Assembly: GCA_963377175.1 (NCBI GenBank)
Contig: CAUJNA010001757.1
Coordinates: 840,515-904,514, forward strand
Source of the DNA: Effrenium voratum
Taxonomy: Eukaryota; Sar; Dinophyceae; Suessiales; Symbiodiniaceae
DNA: 64,000 nt
Reading direction: 5' to 3'
The position numbers were made by a program, and so were the translations under genes. Positions 11,984 to 22,690 of the stretch are shown here, in pieces. The notes beneath the pieces were generated by a model. It did not search any database, was not told the origin of the DNA, and saw only the letters and a program-made list of their open reading frames with translations. Within the stretch, counting starts at the first letter, position 1; each line of letters starts with the position of its first letter.

Positions 11984-13261
11984 TCATCCGAAAACTCTAC
12001 GGCCTTGTCGTAGGCAGTGGAATGGCGGGTCACAAAAGCCTTGCGATTTTTTTTTGCGATTGCCCTTGTCGTTGCGGTTCTTGCCGGCGCTGCCGTCCTT
12101 GGAGCTGCGTGCTTTGCCACCACCCTTGCCAGGCGTGCCTGCACTGATCTCACACTCGCTGTCCCCGGCCCAATGACCGGTCTTCCCGCAGGCTGCGCAA
12201 CTACTGGTGGCGTTCCTCTGCTGCACCGACTGGGTCTTGCCGTTGCTGAAGCCTCGTCCTTGCGTGACCTTGGCGAGTTTCTTTGCAGTCACTGTCAAGA
12301 CCTCCGTCAGCTGACCAAGTTCATCATCTTCTTGATCATCATCTTCTCCGTACTCTTCTTGTTCTTCTTGTCCACCATCATCCACGGTGCTGCCCTCGTT
12401 GGCGTCCTCAGGGATGGTCTCCAGGCCGTCCACCGCGTCCTCAAACTCATCGTCCTGAGGCTCTTTCTGTTCTTCGTCTTCAGCTGACACCGCAAGGACT
12501 CGTCTCGGGTAACTGCCGTCGCCCTTGCCGTTGCCCTTGCGGTAGTCGTTGTTCTTGCCGCCGGGTGCAGTGGGTGTCCTGGGAGCCCAAGGCTTTCCAC
12601 GGCTTTGCCCGTCTGAGTGAGGTTCTCCCGGCCGAAGACTGGAGGTGAAGGCTTGTACTCCGGGCACTGGAGTGTCAGTGCTGATCGCACCGCCTCGTAG
12701 TGAAGCTGCTGTCCAGTGCCCACCAGCACCATCCGTTGTTGGTCCAGGCTTAGCTTGGCTCGGTCCAGCAACCTCGAACCCCGAGACTCGGAGTCGTAGA
12801 ACAGTGCCACGTCCACTCCAATCGCCTTCAGCGAGACCTCCACGCGGCGGTGCCTGTTGACGAGATCGCATTGACTCCTGGGGCAACCGGGCGATCGTCT
12901 CAAACTCGTGCAAGTAGATGCTGTTCACATCTACATGTTCAAGTTCCATTTCCGCGTCTCCCTGCAGGCTCACGTGCAGCTGCAATCCGGCCTCCGCGGC
13001 CGTCATGTAATTCTTGACTTGGAGCGCCCAGACGTTGACCTTGCGTTCAGACCGATCAAAGGCGCGTATGTCGCCGCTCTGGTACTTCCATTGTGGTGGT
13101 GCAGGAGGCGTGCCACCGCGGAACCGTACACCGCGTTGTGGACCTTTCTGCGAGTTCCACGACTCATCATCACCATCCTTCTTGGCCTTCTTGATGGCTG
13201 CGGTGAGGGTGTCCGGTCTGCCGATGGGGTCGGACCCAATTCGGTGTTCGATGAGGACCAT
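11984..13261 (-). pseudogene. gag: Copia gag core with CCHC zinc knuckle
   Basis: A 425-codon minus-strand frame. Its N-terminal third has the gag-type segment FDRSERKVNVWALQVKNYMT, then EAGLQLHVSLQGDAEMELEH. The middle is acidic (EEQEEYGEDDDQEDDELGQL). Bases 12199-12152 encode the zinc knuckle CAACGKTGHWAGDSEC, a C-X2-C-X4-H-X4-C motif that binds RNA in this family. The frame is open throughout, but the gag 5-prime part upstream is in other frames, so it is not intact as a whole. Confidence 0.85.
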
Positions 13262-14081
13262 CTGCCTGCCTCACGGAGCACATCACGTGAACCTGATCCA
13301 CAACCACCTCCACAAGCAGTACCGATACACCCCTGGGAAAGCAAGACCTACACCTACACCGTGGTCGAAAGCATCTGCGCGACCACAACGGGAACCACAA
13401 CCTCATGGACAACCAAGCGATGGGGGTACAAGAAGATTGGCGGTGCTTGGAGTGGGGCTTGGGGGAGGTTGGCGGTGCTTGGAGTGCCACTCCATGGAGC
13501 ACTACTGGAGCGGCGAGAACGGGAGTTGGGGACATGGAGCAGAGTTCTACGACGTGCATCGCCCGTCAAAGCGGCAGTTAGACCACAGCACCTGGATGTA
13601 CAACCCCGCTGGTGCTCAACATCATGGACACACTGCTTCATCAGGATCATCGAGAAAGCAGAGGAGACGGAAGAGAAGAGAACGACTACCGGAGGTGGAC
13701 CACCAAATCGACCTGATGACGGTGGCGATGAAGCTACGGATTTCGGTAGGCCACATCGGATGCATGCCCCCTTTTCCAGACCAATGGCCGCATGGCATGC
13801 CAGGCATCATTGGTGCGCAAGGTCCTGGCCAGCCCATAGGCACTTGCCAAAAAGGAGCACCCGGAAGTCCAGCATATCCACCACCATGAACATGCCCATG
13901 AGGCACTATAGTCCCGTGTGAGCAAGCTCTTGAGGCTGTCCAGGTTGTAGCGGTGGCATCTGCGCTTCATGCCCATGAGCATCGGCTTCCTCATCGTTGT
14001 GCGGTGACGTGTCGGAGTCTCTGCTTGGTGATTGGGCTGTCTCTTCTCCAGGCCGGTGGGCGTCACTTCCGCCGCGCTCAT
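13262..14081 (-). pseudogene. Frameshifted 5-prime part of copia gag 1
   Basis: A minus-strand ATG at 14081 opens a frame beginning MSAAEVTPTGLEKRQPNHQA. Downstream a Pro/Gly/Met-rich stretch (GWPGPCAPMMPGMPCGHWSG) lies in a different frame (13906-13622), and further frames lead into the gag core at 13261. Disordered, Pro/Gly/Met-rich gag N-termini are usual in these elements. The plus-strand frames of up to 337 codons over this region are shadows. Confidence 0.5.
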
Positions 14082-14238
14082 CGCTTCAGCTCCAGCGCCG
14101 CCTCCGTCGGCCTGTCCTGCGTGGTGGGCCGAGGCGCATCACCGCCACGAGGTTCATTCCTCAAGTCCGGCGTCCCGCCCCGGCACCACGTTCTGCCAGG
14201 AAGGCATCGCCGACGATGTCGGGCTCCCGAATCGCTGT

Positions 14239-14345
14239 GAGCTCCGCTACCAACTTGTGACTTGTGGTAACGCTCTGAGAGCGCTTTTCCATCAGTCTGC
14301 CACGCTGCGGGCAAAGGTAAAAAGGTCGAATGACCCAAGGGGCGC
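14239..14345 (-). repeat. 5-prime LTR end and primer-binding site of copia element 1
   Basis: Reading the minus strand, bases 14340-14319 match 7467-7488 over 22 bp, and bases 14277-14261 match 6842-6826 over 17 bp. These are the two ends of a short (about 80-100 bp) LTR. Immediately downstream, 14253-14239 reads TTGGTAGCGGAGCTC. TGGTAGCGGAG is one base from the complement of the 3-prime end of many eukaryotic initiator Met tRNAs, the usual copia primer. The exact outer LTR boundary is unclear because the sequence runs directly into LINE sequence at about 14345. Confidence 0.65.
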
Positions 14346-15135
14346 TTTGCTCGACAGCGAACCCTTGCTCGCGTACCTCGACGACATCTACGTCGTGTGC
14401 AGGCCGGACCGTGCAAGGACTATATTTGACGCTGTCCGGACCGCGCTCCGCGCGCATCTGGAATGCAGCTGGCGAGGAGCCGCCCGGAGGCGGTGTGGAC
14501 GGGCGCATGGAGCCTTGTGCCGGATGAGCGGGGCTCATCGTGCTGGGCGGTGGGGCATGCCAGCTTCACACAGCGCAATTTTGCGTGAGAAGCGCGCCGA
14601 CCAGCAACAGCTGCCGGACCGCCTTCCAGCAGTCCCTCACCTCCAGGCGGCGTGGCAGTTGCTGCTGTTCTGTGCACGGCCACGGGCCAATTACTTACTC
14701 TGAGCGCCGCCTCCAGCTGAAACCCTCGCCTACGCGGAAACCCACGACATAGCGGTAGCAGCATGCTCGCCTGTTGGGGCGCGTGGGAGGTGCAGCCGGG
14801 CTTGGGAACTGCAACAAACACGTGCGCAACTGCCGCTGGTGCAAGGCGGCCTGGGGCTGCGGGCCGCCGTGCGTGAGCGATTCGCATTGGGCGTGCTGGG
14901 CAGCCTGCGAAGGCGTCTGTCCGCACTCGGCGCAGAACTACTGGCGCGCCAAGATGCGCAGGTCGCGGGCTGGCCCTGCGCTGATCAGGCGTTGCAAGCG
15001 GCCAGTGCTTTGCCCTTGGGGTTTCGGCAGCCGACCTGGCAGGAACTGTGGGATGGCAGATGCCCGGGGAAAGGGCAAACCGAACCAGGTGATCACCTCC
15101 GGGGGGCAGCAGGAAGCGACACAGACTGTCGATGA
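14346..15135 (+). pseudogene. LINE-type reverse transcriptase, C-terminal part
   Basis: The plus strand reads EPLLAYLDDIYVVCRPDRAR, the YLDD active site, in the frame open to 14702. Then come LQAAWQLLLFCARPRANYLL and a stop. In a further frame, AETLAYAETHDIAV leads to LPLVQGGLGLRAAVRERFAL and FRQPTWQELWDG. The order (YLDD, RANYLL, GGLGLRSA-like, TWQELWDG) is that of the C-terminal half of the abundant dinoflagellate LINE-like RT proteins as I recall them. The N-terminal half is absent: the fragment starts right at the LTR of copia element 1, which may have inserted into it. Confidence 0.8.
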
Positions 15136-15608
15136 AGCCGCGCACGCGCACGCGTACGCGCACCGCGGCGGGCAGTGCTACACGCTTGTCGAGCTGCGCG
15201 CGTGGAACGCGCGTCTTTTACGCCCGCGATATGGCAACATGCGCGGGGCAAGGCGGAAGAGCTTCCAGCCTTCCGTGAAGCGTGGGTCTCGCTGCACCTT
15301 GGCCAGGCCTGCGGCCAGCGTTCTTCAGCATTGGGCCGGGAGGCGACTGCAGCGTGTAGACTTTTCTGCGCAACTCCTGCGCCAAGTCGACCTCTCGCAT
15401 GACTTGGAGAGGATCGCCCTGCGCGCTGGCGCTCGGTGGGGGCGGACGCAGCCTGGAAAGCTCCAGCATACTGCTGGGCGAGTGTGCGGGTCAGCCGGCG
15501 TAAGACGTCGCTGGCTGAGTCCCGCGCGCAGCCACTGAGCTTGACGCCCGCACCACGCTCCGCAGCATAGACGGGGTCGGGGCTTACGACCATATATAGC
15601 GCGCGCGC
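15136..15608. other. GC-rich sequence, no gene identified
   Basis: Both strands have open frames with Arg/Ala-rich composition typical of shadows in very GC-rich DNA. It may be the decayed 3-prime end of the LINE fragment upstream, but I cannot support that by motif. Confidence 0.4.
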
Positions 15609-15905
15609 ATGTTGAGTGGCTTGCAGCACAGGCCCAGCCTCATGGCGCTGCCCCCCTTCGTGGCCCAGTTTTATTTTGAGCTGAGTACCTACGTTTTCTA
15701 CCCAGGTAGGCGAACAGGAGGATCCCCTGATGCCTGCCCTGTACTGTTGCGGAAACATCCCGCACTGCTCCAATCACGGCATAAAAACCCTTATCCCGCA
15801 CTGCTCCAATCACGGCCTTAGCCCGGGGAAGGATTTGCACGCGTATTTGGACGACACACGGGCATGGAACGCCGCGCCGCGCGCAGAGGACGAGGCCGAC
15901 GCGCC
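15609..15905 (+). pseudogene. Second LINE RT fragment, internally deleted
   Basis: The plus strand reads LPPFVAQFYFELSTYVFYPG (15648-15710), then in another frame DPLMPALYCCGNIPHC, then PGKDLHAYLDDTRAWNAA. The order LPFV-FY, DPLMPALY, AYLDD is that of the RT palm, but YLDD is followed directly by the RAWNAA segment, which normally lies about 40 residues later, so that piece is deleted. Between them is a tandem duplication of about 36 bp (15755-15825). Confidence 0.7.
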
Positions 15906-16059
15906 GGCGGCTGGCGCGCCAGCCGTCCGGCCTCCGCAGGTCCACCATCCGGCCTACGCGCACGCCGGCCAGCACATCCGCCGGCACGTCGGCGTTGGCT
16001 AGCCGCTCTACCGCGCGGAGCAACAAGTCGGCGCCGGCTTCGTCGTCCACGAGCACCCG

Positions 16060-16270
16060 GGGGCGTTCAGCTGTCCATCCGGACGGACCAGCTGCGGCCC
16101 CCCTGCGTCCACTGCGCACTTTTTGGCGCTCCCGTGATGAACGCGGCATACCCCAGCGGCGTCCCCAGGACTGTGAGGCCCTGCTGTGCTGGACTCGTGC
16201 CCCGCTCCCTGCCCAGGCATCGGCGTGCACAAGGGCGAAGGGCGGGGAGCGCATCCAGTACTGCGCTGCG
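16060..16270 (-). pseudogene. LINE RT fragment on the opposite strand
   Basis: The minus strand at about 16200-16090 reads QQGLTVLGTPLGYAAFI. This resembles the QGL-VLG-P-G segment found after the RT palm in dinoflagellate LINE-like proteins. It is short, and the flanking frames are not recognisable, so the extent is approximate. Confidence 0.4.
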
Positions 16271-17880
16271 CGTCCGCAGCCACGCTGTGCTCGGCGCGCG
16301 CTGGAGGAGCTGGCTCGCGCAGCTGCGCGGAGCGGGCAGGCGCGCGCAGCCGTTGCGCTGCACCAGGCTCTGGGTGCGCGCTTCTTGTGGCGCGCTGTAA
16401 GGCCCCGGATGGCTACTTGCTGGCGCCCTTCCAAGAAACGCTGTTGCAGCTGTACGGCGGAGCAAACCTCGCTGCGGAGATTGCGGGAAGGGCGGATGCC
16501 GCGAGTGCGGAAACCGACCTCGCGAGTGCCCTGGACCAGAGAGGGCGGAAACGCTGGCGCCCCGGAACGACGCGGCGGTTGCGGCGGCGGCCCAGCTCGC
16601 TGCCCCCGGCCCCGTCGACACGCAAGGCGGGCGTGCGGCAGGCCTCAAACTCAACAGCCAATGAAACGAAGATTTGCCAGCTAGCAGACAATCTGAATGC
16701 TTTGGTGTAAGGGCGCGCCAGCCCTAACGCTGTTCGCTCCTGGACGTCGCGTCGTCCAGCAGACGCTTGGCGGCATTGTAAGCACGCCGCCGCCGCACTT
16801 GAAGAGCAATGTGGGCGCTGGCCACAGCCCTTTCAATTACGCGGCGTCTGAAGGAGGGGTGGGGCAGCTGACGTTTCGGAACAAAGCCTGGCCACGGCGG
16901 CGACAGTTGACGGCGATTGCCCAAAGGCATGGATTTCGAATGTTCTCCAGCCTGTCTTGAATGCGCTTGCCGCAGCGACCGGTGGGTAACGGGCGTTGCT
17001 TCATCCAAGCGACCTCCAAGTCATCCTCTCGGTGTTCAAAACCACTTTTTTGAGACGCATTTGCCTGTCGAGCAGATTGCGGTCCAAAGGAACGCCGGAC
17101 AAAATTCCCCAGCATACTAAAGCGGTCTCAATGAGCTACTACGACCGCTGCAATAAACGCTCGAGTCTGAAAGCCTTGCGAACGTCCCCGATTTGAGCTG
17201 CGCATGTTCCATCCGCCTTCTAGTGAGACGCCCACGGCTAGCGGCTAGAAACGAAGCCCAGGGGCGGGCTTGTTTTGACACAATGTGAGCCTGGTCGGCC
17301 TGTTGGCTCACCGACGCTCGGCTGGCACTCACACTTCATCACAGCCGCGATCCTGACAAAAAACATGCAAATTGCGTTGCAACCCCGTGCATACATTTGA
17401 GTGTGTCTAAGGTGCCCTGTCCCTAATGGCCTTGCGCAATAGCGGTCGCCCGTCCCTCAATTTCACAAACAAAATCCATGGCTTGCGCGGGACTCCTGCC
17501 TTATCTTTTTCGAAAGAACGGCGCTCGCAAACCCGAAGATGCCGCTCCAAACCACATGTGAAACTCGCTCGGCTGATTTCAACGCAATTAATGCGGCCTC
17601 AGTCACGGACAGGTGCGGCCAAAGATGTTTTTCACGATTTTGACAAGTTTCAAAGGTTCTTGCGGCCTTTCACGGGCTTACTCCGGATTCTTGCGGCTTC
17701 CTCACGTGTTTCGGCCACGTTTTGCTCATGGGATTCTGGCGTTTTTTGCGCTGCTTCAGCTTCCTGGGCTCCTTTGCGGCTCCTTCGGCTCCTTCGGCTC
17801 CTTCGGCTTATTCGGCTGCTTCGGCTCCTTGTGACCGGGGTTTCCCGACAATTTCTCTAGCCATCCAAAACTGAGATTTT
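16271..17880. other. No gene seen; short CGGCTCCTT array near its end
   Basis: GC-rich to about 16650, with open frames on both strands that I take as shadows (one plus frame reaches 16710). From 16700 on I see nothing coding. At 17760-17835 the 9-bp unit CTCCTTCGG is repeated about six times. Confidence 0.5.
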
Positions 17881-17882
17881 CT

Positions 17883-18240
17883 ATCTCCACTTGTCAACAC
17901 CATCATCTAACCCACCATCATCTTTCCACCGAACCGCAGTTAGGGCCGCGCATTTCTACCCCGCGCGCCCCTTTCTTCCCACGCGGCCCTTGCGCAGGCG
18001 GAAAAGGGAAATTCCCAGCTCTGGCCCCAGGGATTTGGCGGCGACAGGGGGTTTCGGCTGTAGGTTTTCAACCTTGGCTCCAGGGGTAGTTGGTTCAAAC
18101 ATGCGTGAGATGAGCTTTGCGTTGCTTCGACTCCAGGCGTTCAAGGGTCACTTGCAGGCATCCAATGGGCTGCTAAACCACAATGCTATCGCCTTGTCGC
18201 ATGCGGTTTCTGTAGGTTCGCGACAAATCCTAGCCCCGTG
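17883..18240. repeat. Dispersed repeat, copy 1 (related to 37840-38400)
   Basis: Shares with 37840-38400 the blocks CCACTTGTCAACACC, CATCTTTCCACCGAACCGCA, a region around GGCTGTAGGT-TTCAACCTTG, and CATGCGTGAG-TAAGCTTTGCGTTGCT. The block order is permuted. Here the TTCCACCG block comes first; in the other copy it comes last. This fits two differently cut copies of a tandem satellite. Confidence 0.7.
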
Positions 18241-18419
18241 TTAAGAAAGATCCACGCGCATCTTTTTCTGCGTGCGCGAAGTTGCGCTATCAACGTTTCT
18301 TGGGAAGCTTTTGTGGTTCTTGCCCTGTCCAGCGCGCCGGCGGGAGTTGGTCTGTGTGATGGGTATTGACCAATGAGGAAAGCGACTTTGTTGGGGGTGG
18401 GGGGTGAGTCGAAAGACCT

Positions 18420-18900
18420 TCTGATTTGCAGAGTTGTTTTTTGCGCAACACGGTAGACTGCGGTTCTTCCCCCGGACGCTTTGCGAAGGGTAAAACCGCC
18501 TGCCTTATCGCAACGCTACGCTTGAACAAGCCAACTTGCGTTACGCGCCGCCAAACTTGCACGAGCCAACTTGCACGAGAGTTCATCGCACTGCCAAACT
18601 TACACGGGCCAACTTGCACGAGACATCGCGCAGCCAAACTTGCACGAGCCAACCTGTGCGAGAACAGCCAAACTTGCACGAGACAGCTCGCGCGAGGGTT
18701 GGTCTCTTCAGGCCACTCTGCGAAAATTGTGCGCGCGCGACCCTCTGCGTGGATTATCATGATCGATGTGCAAAATCTGCGGACTTCTTGATTTGTGCGC
18801 GTGACCCTCTGCGGGGATTGGTGCGGTCGATGTTCGATTGATACGATTTCTGACTTGAACGCACGACCCTCTCTGGGGATTGGCGTGGTCAATCGCACGA
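18420..18900. repeat. 15-bp tandem array plus about 60-bp units
   Basis: At 18530-18690 a unit of about 15 bp with core ACTTGCACGAGCCAA is repeated, with inserts. From 18735 to 18895 a longer unit containing GACCCTCTGCGGGGATTGG and GTCGATGTTC occurs three times. The same two families recur in reverse orientation at 29190-29530. Confidence 0.75.
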
Positions 18901-19368
18901 ACATGCTAGTAAAATGATCTTTTTCTCGTCGGAGCGCAGGCTTAAAAGTTTGTCTCGCTGTTCGCGCGCTCGCTCCCAGGCTTGAATCCTGCTGGGTCCC
19001 AAGGCTCCGAAGTTAGAAAGCCAGCAGCGCGAAACCAACTCGCAAGGGGCACTTTCACAGCTCTGGCTGAAAATTGCAACTTTCAAGTAGTATGAGAGTA
19101 GCACGCGAAGTACAATTTCGCAGCTTCGGCTGGAAAACCGCAACAAAGACCAAAGTACTACGCGAAGTACGCTAGGGAGATCGCAACTTTAGGTAGGCTC
19201 GGCTGGCAGATCGCAATTTTAAACTACGAAAGTGTTACGCGAAGTATACTTTCGCAGGTCCGGATCAAGCACGCAAACAGCAGGTGCGAAGGCGCACTCA
19301 CACCGGCGGCTGACGTGGCCTGAGCCGCACGACGGGCTATCACAATCTGCAGCTGCCGCTTGGCCATG
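18901..19368. repeat. Diverged repeat with TACGCGAAGTA core, about three copies
   Basis: A unit of about 70-80 bp containing ACGCGAAGTAC and TTTCGCAG or GATCGCAAC recurs at about 19095, 19158 and 19236. No gene is seen here. Confidence 0.55.
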
Positions 19369-20128
19369 ACAAGGGAAACAAACACACACAGAGACACACA
19401 GACACAGAGACACAGAGACACAGAGACACAGGGACACACAGGGACACACAGAGACACAGGGACACACAGGGACACACAGGGACACACAGGGACACACAAA
19501 AGGGACACACAGGGACCCACAGAGACAGAGACACACAGAGACACACAGAGACTCACAGAGACACACAGAGACACACAGAGACACACAGAGACACACAGAG
19601 ACACACAGAGACACACAGAGACACACAGAGACACACGGAGACACACGGAGACACACGGAGACACACGGAGACACACAGAGACAAACAGAGACACACACAG
19701 AGAGACACACAGAGAGACACACAGAGAGACACACAGAGAGACACACAGAGAGACACACAGAGACAGACACACAGAGAAACACACAGAGAGACACACACAG
19801 AGAGACACACACAGAGAGACACAGAGACACACAGAGACACACAGAGACACACAGAGACACACAGAGACACACAGAGACACACAGAGACACACAGAGACAC
19901 AATGAGACACACAGAGACACACAGACACACAGACACACAGACACACACACAGACACACAGAGACACACACACAGACACACAGACACACAGACACACACAC
20001 AGACACACACAGACACAGACACACAGACACACAGACGCACAGACACACAGACACACACACACAGACACCCAGACACACACACACAGACACACAGACACCC
20101 AGACACACAGACACACACACACATGAAA
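19369..20128. repeat. Microsatellite (ACACAGAG / ACACAC), 0.76 kb
   Basis: Almost pure runs of ACACAGAG, ACACGGAG and ACAC with a few interruptions. The bottom strand is correspondingly GTGTCTCT-rich. All three frames stay open on each strand over much of it, giving apparent proteins of up to 308 codons (Cys/Val/Ser-rich or Thr/His/Arg-rich). These are artefacts. Confidence 0.97.
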
Positions 20129-21340
20129 CACACACACACTCAATTTCCATTCTGCTTTCGGGCCGCCCGTGGTTCTAGTTTTGGATCGCTGTAGACGCTG
20201 ATTCTCACAGCTTTCGAGCCGCGAGCACCTGGTGCAATGCCGGGCACGCTGGCGATGCTGCGGTGTTTGCTGGAGATGCTGCCTAGACGTTCCAACGTTG
20301 CACAAAGGACGCAATTTTCAAGCAAACCGCATCAGTCGTCGCTGTTGGCAATGGGCGCCAACAAAACGCATCATTTCGCCCCAAACCGCGTGCGTCACGA
20401 CAACTCGCATCAGTTTTCTCGCCAGAACGCATCACTTTCAACAAGCGGCGTCAGACGGCTTGGTTTGTAGAAACGTTGCGGTGGTGTCGGTGTGCGTTTG
20501 TGCGCGTAGCGTGTTGCATGTCGCACGCATGTTTGGCGGAATCCTCACGGCAGCAGGCGCGTGTTCAAAATACAGACAAAAGACGCGAAATGAATGCACC
20601 GTGCTGCGCTGCACATTCTTGGCTCTAGCTGTATGCGTTGCTGGCTCTAGACTACAGTTTGTATCCGCTTGGTGCGCCTTCAAACTGCATTTTGTTTCCA
20701 TGCTTGATTGCCTCCTGTATGCGTTTTATACACACGTTGCGTGCATGTGGGGTACAAGCAGGCACCAGTCCTGTGTCATCTGTACAAGATGCAAAGAAAC
20801 ACAGACAGAAACACGCATGCAAACTGCACACACGCACACAAATTGTGCATTCATTTCGAACGCTTTTTGTATGCGCTGCGAACACCGTCCGAAACAGATG
20901 CAAAATACCACGCGTAAACAATGCAATGACACACAAACAAACAACACATACAAAAAGAGCTCGCGCAGCAAAAACAGCACGCGTGTCGCACGCCGTTCTT
21001 GCGTAGCGCATGCGTGCAATTTTGTGTGCGTTACGTATGTTCCTCTACGTTTGTAGGCATTTTCTCTGCATATTGTGTTCCTTTTCCAGGTATTCTAACT
21101 GCACACAAGGGGCGCGCAAAATGCACGCACCGTTTTTTTTGCGCACACGGCGTTTGCATTTTTGGCCCTGGCTGTTTGCGTTTGCGGCACGGGCATTGCT
21201 GCCGTGCGACTACAAATGTACGCAATTTGATGGACCCTTGAACTTCGTTCGCTTTTTGTTTGCGTTGCGCAGGACAGGCGCATCCCGCGCACGCTGCGTG
21301 CATTTTCCCTGCCTCTCCTATGCGTTATCTACGCGTACTA
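20129..21340. other. No gene; loose repeats rich in TGCATGC and GCGTTTTG
   Basis: Intermixed short words (GCATGCAAA, GTATGCG, TTTGGCTCTGGC-like) resemble the family at 34.2-36.3 kb. Open frames on both strands are Cys/Ala/His-rich and unstable. I see no gene or RNA. Confidence 0.5.
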
Positions 21341-21545
21341 CTCGCGTTGTCTCCCAGTGTGCGCCTATATTTGTCTCCCAGTGCTGCCAGATCGCTGGGA
21401 CGCATGCTCGCCAGCGCGCGCATCTACTTGTCTCCCAGCACGTGCCTTCATTTGCCCCCAGCGCTGCCAGATTGCCAGGCCGCATGTTGCCAGTGTGCGC
21501 ATTTTCTTCTCTCCCGATGTTTGCTCTCATTGTTGTTCAGCACGT
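21341..21545 (+). repeat. 57-bp tandem repeat family, plus orientation
   Basis: About three units containing CGCATGCTCGCCAGTGTGCG, then TACTTGTCTCCCAGC, then TGCCAGATCGCCGGGC. The same family occurs reversed at 25070-25260 and forward at 25605-25985. Confidence 0.75.
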
Positions 21546-21595
21546 CCTTCTCGATCGCCTTGTTCTTCCCCCCTCCAGGAAAAACTGTTTAAGGG

Positions 21596-22500
21596 ATGGC
21601 CCCGGGCACAAGGCGTCTTGGCAGCCGTTTTTGGAGGCCAGCTCCTCACACACAGAAAGCTGGCCATTTACATCTCACTGAGGCAGCCGGCTGCCGGCGA
21701 GCGGCGCCGCAAGCAGCACACTCCAGCCCAGGCAGAGCCCGCCGAGGCTGGACTGGCCAGCAGCGACCCGCCCTACAACCGGTGAAGGAAAGCTGGGCTG
21801 CTGCAACAACGGCCCGGCGTAAGCATGCAGCCTCCTCAATCCAACGGCCGCCGGCCTCGAGGACGACCAACCGGCAACGGCTGGGCCACAGCAGCTCCAA
21901 GCTTCAACAAGGGCGGCCCGCTTCCGCCGGCAGCGTCCAGGGGCGAGACCACAGTGGGTCAACCGCCAGTTGGTGGTCACCCGGGCCCCAGCCGCCCACC
22001 CAAATGTGTAGCCGCAACTCTGCCGCCCAAGAACATGCTGCGCGGCGGTCGTGTTTTGAGTGACGGGAAGGGGGGGCCGGAGGCGCCAAAGAAGGACGCC
22101 GGAACAAGTGCGAGGGGGCGGTGGGCTCAGGCCTGTCGGGAGTGGTCAGCCAGAAACGCCTGTTGCGACTCCAACAGCGCAGGTTGGAAGAGGCCCGGCT
22201 GCGTTTGCCAAAAGGCGCCACCAACCAGAAGATTTGCCAAGAGGGGAGCTCCCGCTGAGGTCTGCCAAGGCGAGGGCCAGGTGGGAGCAAACGCAAAACA
22301 TGTTTGCGCCGAGGAGCGCAGTAGAACAGCAAAAGCCACAACAAGCCTGCGCGGCATCCAAGGTGGGAAGACGAGCGAGGAGCATGCGCTGGCTCGCTAC
22401 GAAGATATCGAGAGCTGCGACAAACTGGGGGGAGCCGAGTCGACAAACACAGGATCGTCGCCAACAGCAAGTTCGGATATTCCAGGGGCTCCCGGCGGAA
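21596..22500 (+). other. GC-rich region with overlapping open frames, unassigned
   Basis: Three overlapping plus frames are open (21596-22063, 21825-22553, 22060-22614). The third contains a hydrophilic stretch, KARARWEQTQNMFAPRSAVE, that looks more protein-like than the rest. Its Pro/Arg/Gly richness could suit a retroelement ORF1 or gag, but there is no zinc knuckle or other motif. The minus frames are also open, so this may just be stop-poor GC-rich DNA. Confidence 0.25.
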
Positions 22501-22501
22501 A

Positions 22502-22690
22502 GGGGCTCATCTGTGCCCACATTTTCGGCTCATCTCCGCCCACACAGAAGTGACTCATCTGCGCCCACATTTTCTGACTCATCTCCGCCCACAGATGCTT
22601 TCGCCAGTACTTAGAAGTTGATCCTTTGCAAAAAAGGGGTCAGTTTTAGGATCATCTGCGCCCACACTTTGGGCTCATCCCTGCCCACAG
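22502..22690. repeat. Short repeats flanking the telomere-like block (left side)
   Basis: Five copies of GGCTCATCTGCGCCCACATT-like sequence spaced 25-50 bp (22505, 22530, 22554, 22578, 22645), plus one at 22672. Two more copies lie on the far side of the telomere-like block, at 24440 and 24525. Confidence 0.75.

Larger units (their letters stand above)
6826..14345 (-). mobile_element. Ty1/copia retrotransposon 1, decayed, with an inverted 3-prime end
   Basis: Reading on the minus strand, the order is short LTR, primer-binding site, gag, protease, methyltransferase-like domain, integrase and RT, the copia order (integrase before RT). Frames change many times, so the element is a pseudogene. 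The RNase H and the start of the 3-prime LTR (6846-7500) lie on the plus strand, while a 17-bp piece of the LTR end at 6826-6842 keeps the minus orientation. An internal inversion explains this best. Total length is about 7.5 kb. Confidence 0.88.

Noticed and set aside
12908..13921. Plus-strand ORFs of 337 and 291 codons
   Set aside because: They lie opposite the recognisable copia gag on the minus strand and have no motifs.
19219..20150. Minus-strand proteins of about 300 residues rich in Cys, Val and Ser
   Set aside because: They come only from the ACAC/ACAGAG microsatellite, where all frames are open.
22515..22690. Resemblance of CCCACATTTTCGGCTCATC to the dinoflagellate spliced leader 3-prime part
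   Set aside because: Only a partial match (CATTTT-GGCTCA), with no CCGTAGCC before it and no splice donor after. It is a short tandem repeat.
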